Below are positions 1 through 5,281 of a stretch of 6,637 bases of DNA, one piece after another. Position 1 is the stretch's first letter; the number at the start of each line of letters is the position of its first letter. The translations under genes and the position numbers were made by a program. The notes beneath the pieces were generated by a model. It was given only the letters and a program-made list of their open reading frames with translations. It made no database searches and had not been told where the DNA came from. Source of the DNA: Acidobacteriota bacterium (lineage in GTDB: Bacteria; Acidobacteriota; Terriglobia; Acidoferrales; 2-02-FULL-67-57); assembly GCA_016210895.1 (NCBI GenBank), contig JACQTG010000082.1, positions 1 through 6,637 of the forward strand, given 5' to 3'.

Positions 1-569
1 AGCCACTTCAAGGCCTCTTGGGGTTTGTCGCGGTGCAGGAGCCGCTCGGCGCCATGGTGAAAGATCTCAGCTGCTTCCTGCTTGCGGCCATGTTCCTGGT
101 AGAGATGAGCCAGGCGCTGCTGGATCTGGAGATTATCCGGCTCGAGGTCGACCACCTTCTGCAAGATTTTGATCGCTTCGGGCGCCTTCTTATTCTTCAG
201 GTAGGCTTCGGCCACCTGCAGATACTGTGCCCGCGCCTCGGTAAACAAGCCCTGCATCGTGAACAGCTCAGCCAGGCGTTCACTGGGGGCGACGTTGGCG
301 GGATCCAGCTTCGAAATCTTCTTGTACATCGCGATCCCGCGCACCAGGAACCCTTCTCCTACGTAGAGGTCGGCCAGGGTGGTGAAATACCGCAGAGCTT
401 CGGGGGTGTTGTTCATGCGGACGTGGAGGTCGCCGATGGTGTTGAGCGCATTCAACTCCTTCGGCTCCTCTCTCAGAATCTTCTGGTATTCGGCAATAGC
501 CTCTTTGAGCCGGCCTTGCGTGACCAGCTTTTGCGCCGCTTCTACGATCTTGGCCTTGTTGATCGCCAC
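1..569 (-). CDS. TPR-repeat protein, N-terminal 189 residues (gene runs off left edge)
   Basis: The minus strand is open from a GTG at 569-567 to the window edge, giving 189 residues and a partial codon. The protein begins MAINKAKIVEAAQKL and continues as amphipathic helix pairs of TPR type. Typical TPR positions are visible in units near residues 6-36, 40-70, 73-90, 94-124 and 128-160, for example GRLKEAIAEYQKIL followed by EEP, and APEAIKILQKVVDLEPDN. TPRs form a superhelical scaffold for protein-protein contacts; the partner and role cannot be read from this part. No signal peptide or membrane segment is seen, so the visible part looks cytoplasmic. GTG is the only usual start after an in-frame TGA 24 nt upstream; the ribosome binding site is weak (GGAA about 8 nt away). 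It lies 217 nt downstream of rnhB on the same strand. That spacer holds no tRNA and no promoter I would defend. TPR assignment is firm; function is unknown. Confidence 0.85.
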   Translation of the reverse strand, partial: MAINKAKIVEAAQKLVTQGRLKEAIAEYQKILREEPKELNALNTIGDLHVRMNNTPEALRYFTTLADLYVGEGFLVRGIAMYKKISKLDPANVAPSERLAELFTMQGLFTEARAQYLQVAEAYLKNKKAPEAIKILQKVVDLEPDNLQIQQRLAHLYQEHGRKQEAAEIFHHGAERLLHRDKPQEALKW

Positions 570-786
570 AGATACGTTCCGAGTTTCGGCTCACACTCCT
601 CGGCGCCGGGCCGAACGAGTGCGCGGAGATGGCGTGAAGTTATCGTCTGGGCAAGCTAGCATATCCACCTAGATGAGGCAAGTGGCGGAACGGGCAACGG
701 CTTGGCGTGCAACGAGATAGGATGCAGGCCGATAGCGACGGGCTGTCTCGCGCAAACGTCCCCGGCTAGCGGCCGTGCCGCGGCGA

Positions 787-1437
787 CTAGAACGGCAGCG
801 GCTCCTGCTCGGCCGCGTACACCCAGTCAGAACACGCCCGCACCGGGGCAAACGACCGCCGGTGGAGCGGCGTCGGTCCGTGCTGGCGCAGCTTTTCCAA
901 GTGCTCGCGTGTGGCGTAGCCCTTGTGCCGGGCCAGCCCGTAGTCAGGAAAGAGTTGATCGAGCTCGGCCATCAACGCGTCGCGCTCCACTTTGGCCAGA
1001 ATCGAAGCTGCCGCAATCGACACCGAGCGCGCATCCCCGTGAATCAACGTCAGGCAGGGTAGATCGCCCAGTTGGAGCGGCAGCGCGTCGCTCAGAACGA
1101 AGTCCGGAACGGGATAGAGCTGGCCGAGCGCGGCCACCATCGCCTGCCGCGAGGCCTGGTAGATGTTCCAGGCATCAATGCGTTCCGGGTTCACGTAGGC
1201 CACGGCGCAGGCGAGCGCGCGGGCACGGATTTTTTCTGCTAGCTCCAGCCGACGCCGCGGCGGTACGCGTTTGGAATCATCCAGCCCCGGAATGCGCCGC
1301 TTCGGATCGAGGATCACTGCCGCCGCCACCACCGGACCGAACAATGCCCCGCGGCCGACTTCATCGGTGCCAGCCACACGGCGAAAGCCGCGCTGCCAGG
1401 CCATCCGCTCGTACCGCCGGCTGCAGTTCCCCGCCAC
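787..1437 (-). CDS. rnhB: Ribonuclease HII
   Basis: RNase HII cleaves the RNA strand of RNA-DNA hybrids and nicks 5' of single ribonucleotides in DNA, starting ribonucleotide excision repair in the cytoplasm. The 216-residue product carries the family signature AGTDEVGRGALFGPVVAAAV at residues 22-41 and DDSK at 53-56. The four acidic metal ligands are all present: D25, E26, D117 (in LSDALPL) and D135 (in HGDARSVSIAAASI). Their spacing is the same as D16, E17, D108 and D126 of the E. coli enzyme. HKGYATREHLEKL near residue 170 is also typical. The start is a GTG at 1437-1435, preceded by GGAG with a 4-nt spacer; ATG at codon 12 is an alternative, but YERMAWQRG before it looks like family sequence. 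In many bacteria rnhB directly follows rplS; here an opposite-strand gene lies between them. A 5-bp hairpin (769-781) just after the stop has no T-run and is not a convincing terminator. Confidence 0.96.
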   Translation of the reverse strand: MAGNCSRRYERMAWQRGFRRVAGTDEVGRGALFGPVVAAAVILDPKRRIPGLDDSKRVPPRRRLELAEKIRARALACAVAYVNPERIDAWNIYQASRQAMVAALGQLYPVPDFVLSDALPLQLGDLPCLTLIHGDARSVSIAAASILAKVERDALMAELDQLFPDYGLARHKGYATREHLEKLRQHGPTPLHRRSFAPVRACSDWVYAAEQEPLPF

Positions 1438-1502
1438 CGAACTCCGTTCCCGAACTCGTGCCAGAGCCGGAGAATTTCTCGTGCAGTCTCCCGTGCGCGG
1501 GG

Positions 1503-1511
1503 GATAATATC
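1503..1511. promoter_or_regulatory. Candidate shared -10 region between divergent genes
   Basis: The 98-nt gap between rnhB (leftward) and the secreted-protein gene (rightward) is GC-rich except for GATAATATC. Read on the plus strand it offers GATAAT (1503-1508), about 28 nt before the ATG at 1536. Read on the minus strand it offers TATTAT (1509-1504), about 66 nt before the rnhB GTG. Neither side has a good -35 at the usual spacing. The A+T island is seen directly; promoter function is inference. Confidence 0.35.
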
Positions 1512-1535
1512 ACACGGGGCAAGAGGCGAAGAGAG

Positions 1536-2333
1536 ATGCGCAAAGTTCTCGCCCATGTATCGATCGCGGCGCTGGCTCTGAGCGCAGCCGCCGCAGGGGC
1601 GCGGGCACAGGAATCGGCCACTGGCATTTTCGTCACTTTTACCGATCCGGCCGACGAGGGCATGGCCGAGCGCGTCCGCGACGTTGCCGCGCGGATGAAA
1701 ACCTTCGCCGACCAACTGGAAAACGTCGAGCGCGTGGAAATACATCTCGTGCATTCGCCGCGCGAGCTTGCCCTGCGCGCGGGCGGGGAAACCTCAGCCC
1801 GCGTCGTGCCCAGCTATGTCCACAGCGGCTTCTTCCTGCTCTCCCCCCTCGCCTGGCCCGGCAACCCCACCCAAGAAGCCATCGAACACGAAGTGCAGCA
1901 AGGGCTCGTGCTTTACGCCATCCACTACCTCGCCGGCGGCAACCGCCTGCCCGCTTGGCTCGAGGAAGGCTTGTTGGCCCACCTGACCCGGCAGGAGTTC
2001 CCGGCCCCGACCGCCGGCCTCGTAGCCCAACGGGCAGGGTTGCTGCTGGCGCGATTTGAGCCGCCTGAGCCCGCTGTCGGCTACTGGGCGGTGAAGTACC
2101 TGGTCGAGTTGCGCGGTGGGCTGGGCGCCATCCGGCAACTGTTGCGCTTGGTAGCGCAGCGCCCCGACCTCTTCGTCGACAACTTGCAGTTGGTCTACGG
2201 GACTTCGGTCGGAGAGCTCGAGCGCGCCTGGCGCGCCTGGTGTCAGGAGCTGGCCGAGCAGGAAGAACAGCGGCAGAAGGGTGGCATTCAGGTGGGGCCG
2301 CTGCGGCGGGAGCCCCCGCCGCCCAAGCCTTAA
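1536..2333 (+). CDS. Secreted peptidase-MA-like protein with degenerate zinc motif (HExxQ)
   Basis: This 265-residue protein is the only plus-strand gene in the window. Residues 1-25 look like a Sec signal peptide: MRK, then a hydrophobic Ala/Leu stretch, then ARAQ as a likely cleavage site. The mature part follows the layout of the peptidase-MA (gluzincin) family. There is an N-terminal alpha/beta part with [13 protein letters not shown] near 67-79, then the helix where HExxH is expected, then [13 protein letters not shown] (138-150) with the third ligand Glu at E144, and a C-terminal helical part ending in [14 protein letters not shown]. The zinc helix reads H118-E119-V-Q-Q122, so the second histidine is Gln. 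Members with HExxH are predicted metallopeptidases; this one may be inactive or altered. The tail is Pro-rich (EPPPPKP). ATG at 1536 is preceded by AAGAGGCGAAGAG and starts the signal peptide; the longer open frame upstream is non-coding. Its stop overlaps that of convergent rplS by 4 nt. Family call likely; function unknown. Confidence 0.82.
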   Translation: MRKVLAHVSIAALALSAAAAGARAQESATGIFVTFTDPADEGMAERVRDVAARMKTFADQLENVERVEIHLVHSPRELALRAGGETSARVVPSYVHSGFFLLSPLAWPGNPTQEAIEHEVQQGLVLYAIHYLAGGNRLPAWLEEGLLAHLTRQEFPAPTAGLVAQRAGLLLARFEPPEPAVGYWAVKYLVELRGGLGAIRQLLRLVAQRPDLFVDNLQLVYGTSVGELERAWRAWCQELAEQEEQRQKGGIQVGPLRREPPPPKP

Positions 2334-2722
2334 CTTTCGGCCGGGGTTTCCGCGGGCGTCTCGGCAGGAGTTTCCAGGGCCGCACCTTCCTTGATGCGGT
2401 GGGCGCGCTTGCCCGTGGCGCCCCGCAAGTAGTAGAGCTTGGCTCGGCGTACTTTGCCTGGCCGCAAGATCTCGATGCGCTCAATGGTCGGCGAATGCAC
2501 GGGGAAAATACGCTCGACGCCGATCCCGAAACTCACCTTACGCACCGTGAAGGTTTCCTGGACGGAGCGGCCGCGGCGCCCGATGACGATGCCCTCGAAG
2601 GGCTGGGTGCGCTCCTTGTCGCCTTCCTTGATACGCACGAAGACGCGCACGGTGTCGCCGGGCTTGAACGGCGGCAGTTTGGCGCGCAATTGTGAAGCTG
2701 CTACTTTGTCTACGGCCGACAT
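2330..2722 (-). CDS. rplS: 50S ribosomal protein L19
   Basis: L19 is a 50S subunit protein at the 30S-50S interface. The 130-residue product has the family core: [20 protein letters not shown] (residues 19-38), [12 protein letters not shown] (40-51), [18 protein letters not shown] (58-74), [20 protein letters not shown] (76-95) and [15 protein letters not shown]. The ATG at 2722-2720 is chosen because it has GGGAG 7 nt upstream and gives the usual length before FKPGD; an in-frame ATG at 2749 would add nine unconserved residues. The C-terminus extends past the core as three TPAE repeats and a Ser. A small secreted-protein gene separates it from trmD upstream, and a convergent gene overlaps its stop by 4 nt, so there is no room for a terminator between them. 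A candidate promoter sits at 2757-2762 and a possible hairpin covers its ribosome binding site. Confidence 0.97.
   Translation of the reverse strand: MSAVDKVAASQLRAKLPPFKPGDTVRVFVRIKEGDKERTQPFEGIVIGRRGRSVQETFTVRKVSFGIGVERIFPVHSPTIERIEILRPGKVRRAKLYYLRGATGKRAHRIKEGAALETPAETPAETPAES
2336..2371 (-). repeat. Three tandem TPAE codon repeats at the end of rplS
   Basis: The last residues of L19 are three copies of Thr-Pro-Ala-Glu followed by Ser and stop. The three 12-nt units differ at several synonymous sites (ACT CCT GCC GAG, ACG CCC GCG GAA, ACC CCG GCC GAA). The repeat is therefore conserved as protein rather than as DNA, which argues against a very recent slippage event. Confidence 0.8.
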
Positions 2723-2745
2723 CGGGAAGCTCCCGCAGGCTGGGA
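2723..2745 (-). promoter_or_regulatory. rplS ribosome binding site inside inverted repeats
   Basis: On the minus strand the Shine-Dalgarno GGGAG (2734-2730) lies between two TCCC runs. With the downstream TCCCG it forms CGGGA-GCT-TCCCG (2735-2723), a 5-bp stem ending right at the ATG. With the upstream TCCC (2745-2742) it could instead pair 4 bp across a 7-nt loop. Both would mask the ribosome binding site and they exclude each other. The repeats are seen directly; a regulatory role is inference, and stems this short could arise by chance in GC-rich DNA. Confidence 0.35.
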
Positions 2746-2756
2746 TCAAAACGCCC

Positions 2757-2762
2757 AGTATA
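2757..2762 (-). promoter_or_regulatory. Candidate -10 element upstream of rplS
   Basis: TATACT on the minus strand differs from TATAAT at one base and lies 34 nt upstream of the rplS ATG, in the 84-nt gap after the secreted-protein gene. The hexamer 17 nt further upstream (TAGGCG) is a poor -35. It could give rplS its own transcript in addition to read-through from the operon. Confidence 0.4.
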
Positions 2763-2806
2763 GCTGAAAACCCGCCCCGCGCCTAGCCTCTCTGCTCATG
2801 GACACT

Positions 2807-3229
2807 CTAGCGCGTGGTCTCGACGCTCGCGGCTGTCCACCGCCAGCCATTTTTCTCCCCGCCCACGACCTTGACCCCCTCGAAACGCAGCCGTACGAGC
2901 TCTTCGGCGTCGAGGTAGTAAACCACCATCTCAAACGGGATCTCTCTCTTCAATAGTTCGCTCAGCTTCTCGCGCAGGCTGCTCTTGCGGGAAAAGGTCA
3001 ATGAGCCTTTCACGCGCGGGGCTTTCCCGCTCGCTTCCCCCACCGTGTAACGCAGCTCCCGGACGCGCAGGTCGGGCCCAACAAACCGCGCCGGGGCCTC
3101 TCCGGGCAGGAGCAGTAGCACGTGGTCCACCACGTCGCCCCGCACGCTCTGGCCGGCTCCCTGCGCCAGCAGGCTCGCCGCCGCCATGAGAATTAGCAAC
3201 CCGCCAGCCACCCTTTCGTAGCGGAACAT
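2807..3229 (-). CDS. Small secreted protein of unknown function between trmD and rplS
   Basis: I do not recognise this 140-residue protein. Residues 1-27 look like a signal peptide: MFRYER, a hydrophobic stretch VAGGLLILMAAASLLAQ, then GAGQ as a plausible cleavage region, so the product is probably exported. No lipobox Cys follows. The mature part alternates short strands (DHVLLLLPGE, LRVRELRYTVGE, VKGSLTFSRK) with one charged helix (SLREKLSELLKREI), then EMVVYYLDAEELVRLRFEGVKVV and a Trp-containing end (NGWRWTAASVE). It has no Cys and no obvious catalytic motif. The ATG at 3229 follows the trmD stop by 8 nt. The intervening TGAGAGGAGTT supplies the ribosome binding site and includes the trmD stop codon, so translation is probably coupled. 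The gene is not part of the usual rimM-trmD-rplS order. It is likely real, given its signal peptide, ribosome binding site and operon position. Confidence 0.78.
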   Translation of the reverse strand: MFRYERVAGGLLILMAAASLLAQGAGQSVRGDVVDHVLLLLPGEAPARFVGPDLRVRELRYTVGEASGKAPRVKGSLTFSRKSSLREKLSELLKREIPFEMVVYYLDAEELVRLRFEGVKVVGGEKNGWRWTAASVETTR

Positions 3230-3237
3230 AACTCCTC

Positions 3238-4080
3238 TCAGGATTTCTGATTCGTGCTTGCCGGCTCGGGGTTGGCCGCCAGCTCCTCCAGCAGCCGGCG
3301 GTCTTCCGCGTCGAGCTCCGCCTGCGCCAGCAATTCCGGGCGGTTGCGCAGCGTCTTTTCCAGCGCCTTGCGACGCCGCCAGCGGCGAATCTCCTCATGG
3401 TGCCCGGACAGCAATACCTCCGGCACGTGCCAGCCGCGGAACTCCGCCGGGCGCGTCCACTGCGGACAGTCGAGGATGCCGCCGCGGGCCACGCGCGCTT
3501 CGGCCGCACACGTAAACGACTCCTCCACCGCGCTGCGCTCATCGCCCAGCGCACCCGGCACGAGGCGCGTCACTACGTCCACTACCACTGCCGCCGCCAG
3601 CTCGCCCCCGCTCAGCACGTAGTCCCCGATCGAGAGCTCGTGTGTGGCCAAGTGCTCGCTGACGCGCTCGTCCACGCCTTCGTAGCGTCCGCACAGCAAC
3701 ACCACGCGCTCGCGCAGAGCCAGTTCCTGCCCCACGGCTTGCGTGAACAGCTTGCCCTGCGCCGAAAGCAGGACGATAGCTGTACGGCCGTGCGCCTCCG
3801 GCCCGGCTCCGGCCAGCACCTCTTTGACCGCGGCGAAAACCGGCTCGGGCTTCAACACCATCCCTTCTTCGCCGCCAAACGGCCGGTCGTCCACCGTGCG
3901 ATGCTTGTCGCGGGCAAACTGCCGCAGGTCGTGTATGCGGATGGTAATCCGGCCGGCCTCGTGCGCCCGCCGCACAATGCCGTGCGCAAACGGCCCGGTG
4001 AAAAACTCCGGGAAAATCGTAATCAGGTCGAAGGTCACAGCCGACGAGTCTACCCCAGGGCGCGACCCGAGGTAAGCCAT
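3238..4080 (-). CDS. trmD: tRNA (guanine-N1)-methyltransferase TrmD
   Basis: TrmD is the SPOUT-fold enzyme that uses SAM to make m1G37 in tRNAs with a G at 36, preventing +1 frameshifts. The family core is clear: FDLITIFPEFF (17-27), KHRTVDDRPFGGEEGM (59-74), the trefoil-knot SAM site LLCGRYEGVDERV (128-140) and SIGDYVLSGGELAA (150-163), then GILDCPQWTRPAEFRG and VLLSGHHEEIRRWRRRKAL. At the place of the catalytic base Asp169 of the E. coli and H. influenzae enzymes, this protein has Glu (E187 in VEESF). About nine extra residues follow before GILDCP. The ATG at 4080 lies 6 nt after the rimM stop, with AGG at a normal distance. A GTG at 4038 would give the family's usual N-terminus (M-TFDLITIFPEFF), but it has no good ribosome binding site. 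The first 14 residues are therefore uncertain. At 280 residues it is slightly longer than the 255 of E. coli. Confidence 0.96.
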   Translation of the reverse strand: MAYLGSRPGVDSSAVTFDLITIFPEFFTGPFAHGIVRRAHEAGRITIRIHDLRQFARDKHRTVDDRPFGGEEGMVLKPEPVFAAVKEVLAGAGPEAHGRTAIVLLSAQGKLFTQAVGQELALRERVVLLCGRYEGVDERVSEHLATHELSIGDYVLSGGELAAAVVVDVVTRLVPGALGDERSAVEESFTCAAEARVARGGILDCPQWTRPAEFRGWHVPEVLLSGHHEEIRRWRRRKALEKTLRNRPELLAQAELDAEDRRLLEELAANPEPASTNQKS

Positions 4081-4086
4081 TCCCGC

Positions 4087-4647
4087 CTAGCGGTTCAACT
4101 CCGCCAGCCCTTCGGGCAGCACCACTTCGATCAGCTTCTCCTCGGGCGCCACGCGGCGGCAGATTTCCTGGGCAAAGGGAATGAGCAGTTCGCGCCCGCT
4201 GGCATCCTCAACCGCCAGCAGGTCGGTGCCGCTGGTTTCGACAAACGCGCGCACGCGGCCCAGCTCGGCCCCGCTTTTGAGGTTAACCACCCGGCAGCCC
4301 ACTAGGTCGCTGACAAAGTAGGTGTGGGCCGGGAGTGTCGCCGGCTCGTCCACCTGCACTTCGCGCCCCACCAGGGCCTGCGCCGCGGCGATTGAGTCCA
4401 CGCGGGAAAACTTGAAGACGACAGACTTCTTGTGGAACCAGACTTTCTCGACCTCGACCGGCTCGGGCGCGCCCACTCCGTCCCAGAGCCAAGCCCGCCG
4501 CAATCCGAGCAGACGCTCGGGGAAATCGGTGAGAATCTCGGCAGCTACCTCGCCGCGTCGCCCCTGCGATTTGACGACACGCGCCACCGTGCGTCGCGGC
4601 TCGGCCGCCCCCGCAGAGGGAGGCTCTGCCCGCCGGCCCGACCCCAC
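4087..4647 (-). CDS. rimM: 16S rRNA processing / 30S maturation factor RimM
   Basis: RimM helps the 30S head domain mature and binds ribosomal protein S19. The 186-residue product has the N-terminal RimM barrel, from TVARVVKSQGRRGEVAAEIL (20-39) and TDFPERL to the charged strands around FHKKSVVFKF and ALVGREVQVDE. A linker leads to a C-terminal PRC-barrel: YFVSDLVGCRVVNLKSGAEL (110-129), GRVRAFVETSGTDLLAVED, then ELLIPFAQEICRRV. The GTG start at 4647-4645 lies 1 nt after the khpA stop. The GGAG that closes the khpA reading frame sits 4 nt upstream of it, so the two genes are almost certainly translationally coupled. The first 19 residues (Gly/Arg/Pro-rich) are longer than in most homologues and look disordered. 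khpA-rimM-trmD is a widely conserved order. Confidence 0.95.
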   Translation of the reverse strand: MGSGRRAEPPSAGAAEPRRTVARVVKSQGRRGEVAAEILTDFPERLLGLRRAWLWDGVGAPEPVEVEKVWFHKKSVVFKFSRVDSIAAAQALVGREVQVDEPATLPAHTYFVSDLVGCRVVNLKSGAELGRVRAFVETSGTDLLAVEDASGRELLIPFAQEICRRVAPEEKLIEVVLPEGLAELNR

Positions 4648-4648
4648 G

Positions 4649-4879
4649 CTACTCCAGGATTTCCAGGGTAAAGCGCTTGCGGAGCTTCGTGCCCGCCGCG
4701 CTCAGGATGGTCCGGATCGACCGCGCCGTTCGCCCTTGCTTGCCGATCACCTTGCCCAGGTCGCTCTGCGCGACCCGCAACTCCAGCACGGTCACCTGCT
4801 CCCCCTCGACGGCCCGCACCTGAACTTGGTCAGGATTATCCACCAGCGCTTTGGCAATTTGCTCGACCAGCTCTTTCAC
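4649..4879 (-). CDS. khpA: KH-domain RNA-binding protein KhpA
   Basis: KhpA proteins are small single-KH-domain RNA binders, usually encoded between rpsP and rimM. In several Gram-positives they pair with KhpB/Jag. The 76-residue product matches the usual length and starts [20 protein letters not shown]. Strands VTVLELRVA lead to the KH GxxG loop [13 protein letters not shown] (GKQG at 46-49), then helix [13 protein letters not shown] and a last strand FTLEILE. The GTG at 4879-4877 is chosen because it has GGAGG 7 nt upstream and gives the family N-terminus. An in-frame TTG at 4897 would add six mostly Gly residues and lies upstream of that ribosome binding site. It lies 72 nt after rpsP. Confidence 0.93.
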   Translation of the reverse strand: MKELVEQIAKALVDNPDQVQVRAVEGEQVTVLELRVAQSDLGKVIGKQGRTARSIRTILSAAGTKLRKRFTLEILE

Positions 4880-4951
4880 GGCGCCCCCTCCGCCCAACCC
4901 AGAATGGCCACAAGTGCCGACTTTCAGCAGAGAGTTCCCGGAACAATTGCC

Positions 4952-5188
4952 TTAGCTCGACTGCCGGCGCAGGAAACTGCGCACGGTGTCCGAAGGCTGA
5001 GCGCCCTGACTGAGCCAATATTCGACGCGATCGGCCTTGAGGTGGATTTCCGCTGGGTGCTTGACCGGGTCGTAGGTTCCCACCACCTCGACGAACTTGC
5101 TGTCCCGCGCGCGCCGCTTCTCGATCACCACCACTCGATACTGCGGCCGCTTCTTTTTTCCGACACGTGTCAGCCGAATCGCAAGCAA
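4952..5188 (-). CDS. rpsP: 30S ribosomal protein S16
   Basis: S16 is an early-binding 30S protein needed for body assembly. The 78-residue product has the family signature MLAIRLTRVGKKKRPQYRVV at the N-terminus, then EKRRARDSKFVEVVGTYDP (23-41), IHLKADRVEYWLSQGAQPSDTV (48-69) and RSFLRRQSS. The start is read as TTG at 5188-5186 because it lies 5 nt after AGGAGGTGA and gives the usual M-x-x-I-R start. The in-frame GTG at 5197 is itself part of that ribosome binding site and would add three residues. The gene heads the rpsP-khpA-rimM-trmD unit and has its own promoter immediately upstream. Confidence 0.96.
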   Translation of the reverse strand: MLAIRLTRVGKKKRPQYRVVVIEKRRARDSKFVEVVGTYDPVKHPAEIHLKADRVEYWLSQGAQPSDTVRSFLRRQSS

Positions 5189-5193
5189 GCCTG

Positions 5194-5202
5194 TCACCTC
5201 CT
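5194..5202 (-). promoter_or_regulatory. Strong Shine-Dalgarno of rpsP (AGGAGGTGA)
   Basis: The minus strand reads AGGAGGTGA, fully complementary over nine bases to the common 16S rRNA 3' end (UCACCUCCU), with a 5-nt spacer to TTG. It decides the rpsP start, since the GTG inside it cannot be both ribosome binding site and start. A strong ribosome binding site probably compensates for the weak TTG codon. Confidence 0.85.
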
Positions 5203-5214
5203 CCGCGCCCGGCT

Positions 5215-5243
5215 ATTATACTGATTTTAACTCCGACAGGAAA
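5215..5243 (-). promoter_or_regulatory. Promoter of the rpsP operon
   Basis: A perfect TATAAT (5220-5215 on the minus strand) stands in the only A+T-rich stretch between the methyltransferase and rpsP. At 17 nt spacing the -35 position reads TTTCCT (5243-5238), a weak match to TTGACA. Transcription would begin near 5208, leaving a leader of about 20 nt that holds just the ribosome binding site. The -10 is seen directly; the start site is inferred. Confidence 0.65.
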
Positions 5244-5253
5244 GCCCACGCGC

Positions 5254-5272
5254 CGGCCGCCCCCAACGGCCG
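5254..5272 (-). terminator. GC hairpin after the methyltransferase, weak terminator candidate
   Basis: A 6-bp perfect stem CGGCCG/CGGCCG with a 7-nt loop lies 9 nt past the methyltransferase stop and upstream of the rpsP promoter. No T-run follows (next bases on the minus strand are GCGCGTGGGCTTTCC), so it would be at best a partial or Rho-dependent stop. Confidence 0.25.
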
Positions 5273-5281
5273 CCAGCCCGC

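Noticed and set aside
18..659. Plus-strand open frame of 213 codons at the left edge.
   Set aside because: It is antisense to the TPR gene, whose repeats are clear; the plus-strand product has no recognisable pattern.
769..781. Hairpin GCGGC-CGT-GCCGC just after the rnhB stop as a terminator.
   Set aside because: Only 5 bp with a 3-nt loop and no T-run on the minus strand.
570..786. Possible tRNA or small RNA gene in the spacer between rnhB and the TPR gene.
   Set aside because: No T-loop consensus, no acceptor stem pairing and no convincing promoter hexamer pair were found.
702..1535. Long plus-strand open frame that runs in phase into the secreted-protein gene.
   Set aside because: Its product is Arg/Pro/Ala-rich and lies antisense to rnhB, which has all its catalytic residues. 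A signal peptide and ribosome binding site place the real start at 1536.
1639..2484. Minus-strand open frame of 281 codons.
   Set aside because: The product is low-complexity Arg/Ala/Pro sequence across the antisense of the secreted protein and another frame of rplS; typical GC-rich shadow.
4036..4038. GTG as the trmD start.
   Set aside because: Not excluded: it matches the family N-terminus better, but it lacks a ribosome binding site and leaves a larger gap after rimM, so ATG at 4080 was preferred.
4880..4897. TTG start for khpA that would add six residues.
   Set aside because: It lies upstream of the GGAGG ribosome binding site, and the added Gly-rich residues are not family-like.
4934..4944. 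Palindrome GTTCCCGGAAC between rpsP and khpA.
   Set aside because: The central spacer is one base, so it cannot fold as a hairpin with all pairs, and an operator inside an operon gap has no support. Chance is a sufficient explanation.
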